Part shown: positions 48,395 through 57,300 of the stretch, piece after piece
How positions within the stretch are numbered: the first letter of the stretch is position 1
Layout of the letters: every line of letters starts with the position of its first letter
Origin: Dermacentor variabilis
Lineage: Eukaryota; Arthropoda; Arachnida; Ixodida; Ixodidae
Assembly: GCF_050947875.1 (NCBI RefSeq)
Contig: NC_134572.1
Coordinates: 123,703,105-123,767,104, forward strand
DNA length: 64,000 nt
Direction of reading: 5' to 3'
Notes under the pieces: generated by a model
The model's database searches: none
The model's input: the letters and a program-made list of their open reading frames with translations, nothing else
What the model was told of the DNA's origin: nothing
Translations under genes and position numbers: made by a program

Positions 48395-51300
48395 GTGGAG
48401 GTGGTTCCCCCCCCCCCCCCCCCCGAAAAAATATCCTGGGTACGTGCCTGGCAGCCAGCTATAGTTTACATCGCCAAAGCTCCTCTCAAAAAACGAAAGA
48501 GGCTCGGGCAATGTCGGAGCGATTTCATGTGAAAGACCTCGCGCTTGCAATTACCGTGCTGTGCCCACGAAAGGAAAGCTTCCCTCCTCTCCTCAAACCT
48601 GCTGGTGCTTGTGCCCAACGTGATGTTTTCCACACGTGCAACTGTCATAGGACACGAGGATTCCCACACCTCTCACCAGGCCCCACTGGAAGTTGCAGAG
48701 TGTCATCTAGGGAGTATTTTACTGCAAGAATTTGTCAGAATGGTTCTTTATTAGAGAAGACTGAAGAAATTGAAGTCTTGCGTTTTCATGCTGCCCAGAG
48801 GCGAGTTTCGCTGCCAATGCTATGCTTCGGCCTCGACTAACATCCGCAGGTGACATTTCTTCCCTGCCTTCTCCTACGCACGAGATAAAGTATCGTGTCG
48901 TGATTACATCACAAATCCCACCTCTTTTTTTAACCTGTTTCTCTTTGCTGCACCGTGCACTCCCAGTGGAAGTATTGCACACATTGCACTGAATTATTTA
49001 CCAAAGTCGCGTGCCATAACTGTTGATGTTACTGGCAGGGGATCTCACGTAGAGGTATTTGTGCATGTCGCCTTAACTCTCTGGCAGAAAGTGGGGCTTT
49101 CTCAGGAGGAAGGGAGCACAGGCTTTTATTTCACATTTATGCTATCTTTGACGCCATACGGCCCTTCGAAAAATTTTGCTGACATGATCATCAGCACATG
49201 ATCTACGCTTGCCAGTTTGCAATGCCCAAACCTGGTGAGAGGCCCTTTAAAGGCAGGACTTTATAAAGCAGTAAGAATGCCTCCACACAGTGGCAAAGTG
49301 CATACCAAATTCACTGCGTCATCCCTATGTGCATGTTATCAGTTTCCGGCTTAGTAAAACGTTTAAGTAGTCACTGCCATCTATGTTCTCTACTGCAGCT
49401 TGCCATTGAAAACGACTCACCCCACACGGTTCTCAGCTGTGGCGAAGACGCTTACGTTTTTGGCATTGATCTGCGGAAAAGCACCCCCGACAAGTAAGCT
49501 TCTTAAGTTGATGTCATGCTCCTGTCTAGTTTTGCGACTTTGCCAACAAGCTTGGTGTAGAAAATAGCCGATTAACCATGCCTGGGCCAGTAACCACGGT
49601 AGGAATTGTACTCCTTTACAAGGGATATCGCACATGTAAAAGAACAAAGGTCAACACTAACCTTAGTAATCAGAGGCCGGGCAACTCCAATTGTATAATT
49701 TATGTAAACTTAGTGCTGCAGATTTTGTTACGAGATTAAAAAAAAAAGTCCATGTGTTTTCACAAGCCGAGATTGGGCATCATAGTTGCAACTTTGGAGG
49801 CTGCCACCTAAGGTCTGTAAATTGTCCTAGGTATGGCATGAAAACAATCTTTGAATAATTAGTGCTCTTGCGATTGAAATATAGAATTTAGACGCTCCAC
49901 GATCACCTCGCATGATACTGAATTTGTGACAGATGGCTCTCGCATATCACAAAAAGCCGCTCTGTAATCATTTTTTTTTCTATTTTTCTCTAAGCCCTTG
50001 TGGTTACCTCTTAATTGCATATTTAATTATATTTGTTTAATAACTGTTATTGTCTGTTGTCCTTTTCTCATTAAATACATAGAATGCATTGAACATCAAT
50101 ATAATGAACACTGATATATTGAATTATTGGATATGCATGTGATCCCGCATATATAGAACTCAAAGAGGATCGCTAAATAGTTCATTATATCGATAATTCA
50201 AATGTAAAATATGCCTGTCTGAAGGTCATCTTAGATCTCCGAACATTTTAGACTGTTTCTCGAAGTTGTGAAAAGTGGGAACTTGCTGATTAGCTTATCC
50301 AAGGCCGTTTCGAATGCCTAAAAGGTTACTTTCTTGCTCACAAATGTTGCAAGTTGCTCGCTCTGTGGAATGGTATTCACAACGCTAACCCTAAAAGCCT
50401 GCGTTGCCCTGACCCGAGGCTGCGGTGCGCCTCGTGCACGTTACAGTGCTCGTTGCATGCATTTATTCAAGATAAGGTAGAAATCGACGCACTGCAGAAG
50501 CAAACCGGCCTGTATAGATACGCACTGTGCTGCTATCAGTACACTTGCGCAGTGAATCGAGTGTAAATGTGCCCGGCCGATTGTCATACGGGGGCAACAA
50601 GCCAGGAGGACTCTTATTGGTTTTCCAAGCTGACTTCCTGTGGGAACCAGTTGATCGCGCTCCTTGACCACCCGAAAAAGTCGCCGTGTAGCTTCTTGCG
50701 TGCTGCTCAGCGCTTTGGCACCTCGCAGCCTGAACGTCCCCTTGTTTTCTGCACTTCCCCTCTGGCCCCTGTGTCAGCGACTGCCAAACGTACATAAACG
50801 TTTGTAGTTTTGAAAGTGGATTTGAGCTTGCAGAATGTCTGAATCCATTCACACTGACGTGTAACCATGCGAGCATGGATGAAACGCGTGCATTTGTGCA
50901 GCGATGAGTCTTTTGCGCCGCTGCTGCTATGGAAGGGGCATCTTTCTGCAAAGTGTGGATATTGTGTGCAGTGGTTTTGTTAAACTAAAGCTGTAACATA
51001 ATGATCTGTGCAAGTGGAGGTCAGGGTTGGATTTGTTTTGGCCACTCGCGGAATCCTAAAGTTCTGTTTGCAGAAAACCTTTATCTACAAAAAGACAAAC
51101 CCAGCAGCGCAGTACTTCCAGTTCAACACCTCATGCCCAGTGCCAGTCGATGAAAAAATTAAGTGTCGTCCTCGCTTTCTTGTGGAATGCATATCGGACC
51201 AGAAGGCCATTCGCTTCCTTGAAGCAGAGTGGTGATCTGCTCTTGCTAATAATGAACGTCTGCACTTTGCACAGATTATTCATAGTGCATCGAGCAAAAC

Positions 51301-54300
51301 TGAGAGCAGCCTGCTAATTATTCCTCCGTGCCATGTAATGTCCTTCAGATTCCATCTCCTGTTTGACAGCATCTGCCAAAGCAGGGCCGTTTCAAATTTG
51401 TTGGCATTAAGTATTTCTGAACACGTGAGAAGTGGTTGTGTCTCCGTTGGGAGAAGCGCAATTCCAGAGGCACGATGCGGTGAAGCGTTCAATATGTTGG
51501 ATGTGGTGGCGAGTGGGAGTGCGATGTATGCGTAGGACATTACTTTTTTTTTTTCATGGGATTTTCAATGGGATTTTACAACTGCTCTATATAGAGAAGA
51601 ATTCTATATATCAAAGTTTGATATATCTGGGATTGACTATAATGAAACAAATCTAAATGTTCTTGCTAATATCAGTGTGTGACGAATATATGCTTATTAC
51701 GATTATCGGATAAAATATTTTCATGTTGGATGCAGCTGCGTTATAGCACGGTCCAACTTAAAAAAAAAGATGGACCAGGAAGGGTTTAAACTTTAAAGTT
51801 GTGGTGTTGCATTATGTTTGGCAATAAGTACTCATTAACTAATCACTACTTCTCCCTCTGTTTTTCAGACTAGTCTTAGTAAAGGAAAATGACAAGAAAG
51901 TTCCCCTTTACACAATATTTATTAACCCAGCCAACCCAAACGAGTATGCCGTTGGAGGTCGAGACCACTATGTCAGGTATGGATGCAGTGTTCATTTTAA
52001 CAGCTGAGTCAACACTGCTTCTCTCGTTTCTCTCATTTTGTGTTTTATCCACGCTGATAATGAAAGCCCATGCTTTCCAAGAGTTTGAAACTTGGTGGTG
52101 CATCGTGGCATTTTATTTTTCAGAGTTTACGATCGGAGGCTCACAAGAGAAGATTCTAATCCAATGAAGAAATTTTGTCCACATCATTTGGTCAGTAGCT
52201 TTTAAGCATCCGCTTAGTTTGCTGATGAACATTGTGATCTGTCACAGGAAAACGGACAATGCAGAAGTATTCTTGCTTTCTGAACTGCCACTAGAGGAGT
52301 GTACCCATTGAACCTTCAGGACGGTATTTTTGCTGCACAAGAAGGTGACCGTTTGTTGCCTGTGATAAAAATCACTGAGGTACACCTTGATTCGATTTAA
52401 GTACAGTCGAATCTCAATAATTTGCACTCGAAGGGGTGCAAAAGTTTGTTCGAAATAAAAGAAGTTCGAATTAAAGGAAGCTAATTGAATGGAGGACTTA
52501 CCTGCAGTCGCACATGTAGTGCACTGAGCTAACACATATGTGGGAAGTTCCACAAGATTTATTCACACATATTTACAAATTACTGTCTGTTATTAATAGT
52601 ATAATCAAAATGGGGGTGATGGTGGTGGCTTTGATTAATGCCATTTCGGACCTGCGGTCATGGCAAAAAGTCTGGAAAGTCGGACAGCGAAGGTTTCTTG
52701 CATCCGAAATTTCAGACGTTCTTATACTTCGGGGGTCCATCTATGAAGTACATCTATAGGGTACATCTATGAGGTGCATGGCAGTGTCACGAAACTAACA
52801 GAAGTCATTAACCCATCACGAACAGAAGTAATCGTCTGCACATTCCTGCGCATAAATTTCCGTCACAGCCTTTTTTTTATTTATTTTTTTTTTCTTCGAG
52901 TGCGGCATTGAAAAGGCTCTCCTAAAATTTGCCTCTGTGGCAGGGTCAGAGGAATGCTAGTCGGAAGTGCCACCGCATGATTTGGTACTCTGTGGGGAGC
53001 ATTGTCGGAGCACAGTGTGTTCAAATCAACCGTCGCAAATGCTTGTGCGTTAGAATTACCAGGCATTTTCACCCATTGTAATACACACAGCTTTGACCAC
53101 AGGGTCAGTTCGAATAAACCAAAAGTTCAAATTAAATGTGTTCAAATTAACAAGATTCGACTGTAATTTATCATAATGCTACTTCTACATCTGACTTCCG
53201 ATTTCACTGCCTGAGAGAACAAATAGGGCGGTACGATGGGGTGTGTTTAGTGATGCAATGCTGAAATACTCCATGTCACACATTGAACACGCTGTCTTGC
53301 ATATTGGCTTTTATCTCCAAAAGTTAGTATAACGTGCCAGTACCCTTTTAAATGTGCAACTCTTTAACAGGAGTTAATATTATTGAATAATAATGTTAGA
53401 ATAGAAAGAAACATCAGTTACAGTCATAGTGGTAGTCGTATACAAGGAGGCATCTGTCACAGAGCTTTTTTAGTTTGTGAGCGTTTGTAGTGTGAGCGCT
53501 AATTATTCAGAGATTGTTTTCCATGCCATACCTAGGACAATGTCTTGCTAAGACATTGCTGTCTGCTAAGACACTGCTTTCTTTTCTCGCGGAAGACACC
53601 CTAGCAATGTGAAGTTAATTCACCATTGTGGTTTGGACCTCATTGGATTAAGTGCAGTTATAAGCAAAGTATAAATTACATTTTTAATATCTTTTGGCTG
53701 TCAAGCACAATTCATGCATGCGCATCATGCATGCGCATCATATGCCAGTCTGAAAGGGAACAGTTAATTTGTGCTAGAGCAACAATCAATGAAGGTGTGG
53801 CTTTGGAATCCACTTGCTAATGCTTGCTAATCAGCCTCTAGATTTCAATGCAACAGACGGACGTTTCATGCCCTAAATGTGAATCTAGTGTTTTCTTTCA
53901 CATTGGTCCCTAGTACACAGCACCCGCTGTGGTGGCTTAGTGGCTACGCTGTTGTGCTGTTAAGCACGAGGTCGCGGGATCAAATCCCAGCCACGGCGGC
54001 TGCATTTCGATAGGAGCGAAATGCAAAAACGTCCATGTCCCTGCATTGGGAGCACGTTAAAGATCCCCGAGTGGTCAAAATTAATCCATAGTCCCACGCT
54101 ACAGCCTGCCTCATGACGAAATCTTGGTTTTGGCATGTAAAACCCTAGAATTCCTACTATACAGCCGCTAATGAATTTTTTAGAACAGAGCTATGGAAGC
54201 CTGCAAAAGAAAAAAAAAAAAGATCAGATCGTCAAACTCGGCAAATCCAGCAAAGAAAAGAACATATTATTGTTCTTTGTTATATATTTACTCCTATAAA

Positions 54301-57300
54301 ACCTGGATTTTATTTTTAAATGATATTGGTAAGCACATTCATTGAAAAAGTTGGAACACAGCCGTCCTGACGATGAAGAGAGTCGTGTGCGAGCGGTTAG
54401 CTAAACTGGCTGGCGTTTCAATCCACTGTGTAAATACATTGTGTACAGTCTTCCGTGTCATCAGTGCTTCATTCACGTAACATTTTACTGGTGGTGGACA
54501 GTGTGCGCATCCTTCATAAGGCAGGTTTACTACTCTACACTTCACACTGTGCAGCTAATCCTATGCCAGAATCTAAAACCTCTCATTCCCTACAGGTAAT
54601 CTTTTATTCAGTATTTTTAGCATCTTCTACTCTTGCAATTGCCCAGGTTAAGCTGCTGGTGCTGGAGTTCTTGCGGAGAGCTGTTTGGTAAAAAATTCTT
54701 CAACATTTTTAGCTTCAAGATGGGGTGATGGGCCTTACACAACAAAGTATGGTACTCATACAGCATTTGGAAAGCTCACTAATGCACTTTTTCTCAGTCC
54801 TGTGATTCAATGTGGTGATATCTGCTTGAAACATATGATAATAATGCATTTTACATTCAAAAGACGCAATCCAACATGCCACCTGTTAGAATATGGTTAC
54901 GTGCAGGTGTTCATAAGGGGCTAGCTACATTGAGGGCATGGCACTAACTTAGTTGGGGCTCTTATGCGAAGCTTGTCTAATTCACTTTGTGGCAACACAG
55001 GCAAAAGTTATGGGGATCAGGTAGTCAGTGTTGACTGTAGGTCGGCTGGCTGGGGAGCGGAACACCGCTTCTAATGAGCTGACATCATTCAAGAGTGTGT
55101 GCACAATATTCTGTTCAGATGTCGCTGCTACCATGTCAACAGTGCAGGTGGAACCTTGCATTGTAGAATAATTTCAATCTCCGTGGCCTTCGCTGCTTTC
55201 TATGCTCCTCCCGTCAGTTTTCTTCCCAATGCTCTTTCCCAAAAGGTGGGTGAAAGGCCATAGGCTTTTCACTTGAACCGACCTCTCTCTCTCTTGCTTG
55301 CAATAAAGTCCTTCTGCCTCTCTCTGACCTGCTCCACCTTGAAGGCTGTCTTTCATTTGGACATAGCATTAGCAGGAGAAAGATGTTAGGCCCAGTGGCC
55401 AGACATTGCACAGATTGGGGAAACTTTGTTTACACCAGGGATATTTACAATGCTGCATTCCACTGAGATTGCATTTGGAAAGTTGTTTCATTCTCATTAT
55501 AAATTGTCTCCATGCATTATCATGCTGCAGTGAAGTGCGAATAAGAGAAAGCAGCTTCTTTAAGTATTAGCGTGGCAAGATGAGGACAAAGGCAAGAATG
55601 AGCCAATGGGACATGCACTGTACAGTCGGTTCACTTTGCCTTGTTCTTGTCTTGTCGTGCTATCTAAGACAACCGCAAGTCTACTCCAACTTTCCCACAC
55701 CATCCCGTCATTTTACATGAGAAGACAACATAGATGTACGGTCTAACCCACTTATAACGATACCGGTTTTAACAATATATCGGTCATAATAATGAAAAAA
55801 TGCTGCACCGTCAACATTGTTTTGTATGGGGAAATAACCTGCTTACTACAATGTCCCCATGCCGCATTATCAGTTATAACGATGAAGTCTGGCTGCTGGG
55901 TGTCCGTGCCAGAAGGTAATGGAATGCAAAATCCTTGAAAAGAAAAAAGAAAAAGTGAAATGCGAGCCGCTGCACGATCACCCGCCACTCCAAGTGCTGT
56001 CGTGCGCTTCTCTTCACGAGAGATGGATGCCAGCCTCGCACACATCTCTCGCATCGCCATTCCACCCCTCTGAACTTGAATGTGCTGCGCCAACTGCGCT
56101 GACAACGCTGCCGGCGCTGCATAGCGCTGCTCCCAAATTGCTCGCTGAACCCTCACAGTTGGTTCATTATTCTATGGCCCTCAATCTGCGCAGTTCCGCT
56201 AACAGATTAAGTTGCTTGTGCTTGTCTTTGTTCGTTACGTCGAAATCGTTCCGGGCCACATTGTTTCTCAGCCTCGTTTTTACTCGCCGCCGAAACGGAA
56301 GATGGCTGATCTGCTGGCTGATCATCGGCAACGTCGTGCATTGCCGGTGAAAAGAAAGCGCACTGCTATAGATTAGGAAACGAAGTGCTTCTAACCGATA
56401 AGGCGATCGTCGCGAACGTGCTTGCATCGAATAGCGACAGTGACAGCGACGACGACAGCGCTGACGCGGTAGGGCAAGCTGCCTCATCGTTGTCCCTGCA
56501 AGAGGCCCTGTTGATGATTCAGTCCCTCATGGGCTTGTTTTCTTGACGGACCTTCCGTTTCATTACGTGGAGCACCCAGATGCCTTATAGAAGGGTGTTG
56601 GCAAGCTTCGCGTAAAGCAAGCAAGGCTGACGGACAGGCGGTTCTCTCATGCAAGCCAGTGAGAATTATGTGGCCAATTGCTTGTGGCAGTCACGTCCCA
56701 GCATTTCTTCTGGATTTCTCAAGCTGAGATGCTGCTGTGGCAACATTCCCGCATTTTTTAAAAGGCGCCTTTAGGGGCCATCAAAGCGCGCAAGAAGCAG
56801 AGTTAAACAGTTAAACGAGTCAACACAATAAGAAGCCGGATGGAGGAAGGTGGTGGGGAGAACTGGCCTCCCCGCCATTATAGTTTTCTCGGAACTACAC
56901 CAACCCCCATTTTGATTTTTTTTTTTTCATGTGATCCAGTTATAACAATTATCGGTTCTAACGATGGAATTTTTGTGGCACTTGAATATTGTTATAAGTG
57001 GGTTCAACTGTAGTTCTCTTTCTGCATTCGCCAGTCTGTTTGTGATGCTGGTATGGTTCAGTCACATATGCTTAGAGAAATAATGTATGTTTAATGCCCA
57101 GTTATGCTGCAAATCATGCACCACAATTTCGAGTAAACAGGTGCACGTGATGTTCCACTCTGTTCCCATTTACAACTCATTTCAGCATGACAGCCCTTGC
57201 GGTGCTGCGATGGTGAGCAGCAGCCCCCCCCCCCCCCCCCCCCGCCCAAAAAAAATTGTTCAGTGACTATCCTATGAAATCGCTTAAAGCGTAGGAATAG

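Larger units (their letters stand above)
44957..48450. mobile_element. TIR DNA transposon with 8-bp target duplication, carrying a SINE and an RTE LINE
   Basis: The left end is CAGGCACGTACCCAGG followed by a G-rich tract. The right end, reversed, is CAGGCACGTACCCAGG then ATATTTTTTCGGGGG. The terminal 16 bases match exactly. The flanks carry an exact 8-bp duplication, GCAGCCAG, a size made by hAT and P-type transposases. Inside are a G/C tandem tract, a SINE (45721-45966) and an RTE LINE (about 46330-48391). I found no transposase, so the core element is non-autonomous. Superfamily is inferred only from the duplication length. Confidence 0.82.
37502..49398 (+). other. DCAF8 intron 4
   Basis: This intron of 11.9 kb is the most transposon-rich part. 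It has a Tigger-derived fragment (38010-38180), a reversed SINE piece, two Tigger-like elements with further insertions (39480-41101, 41921-44481), and a 3.5-kb TIR element with SINE and RTE inside (44957-48450). 37510-38000, 38740-39480, 41110-41910 and 49260-49398 show no recognised feature. Confidence 0.75.

Noticed and set aside
48146..48840. Poly-Asp and poly-His frames around 48344
   Set aside because: They come from the (ATG)n tail of the RTE LINE.
50354..50951. Overlapping frames of 70-162 codons in DCAF8 intron 5
   Set aside because: No recognisable motifs, on both strands; probably chance or an old repeat.
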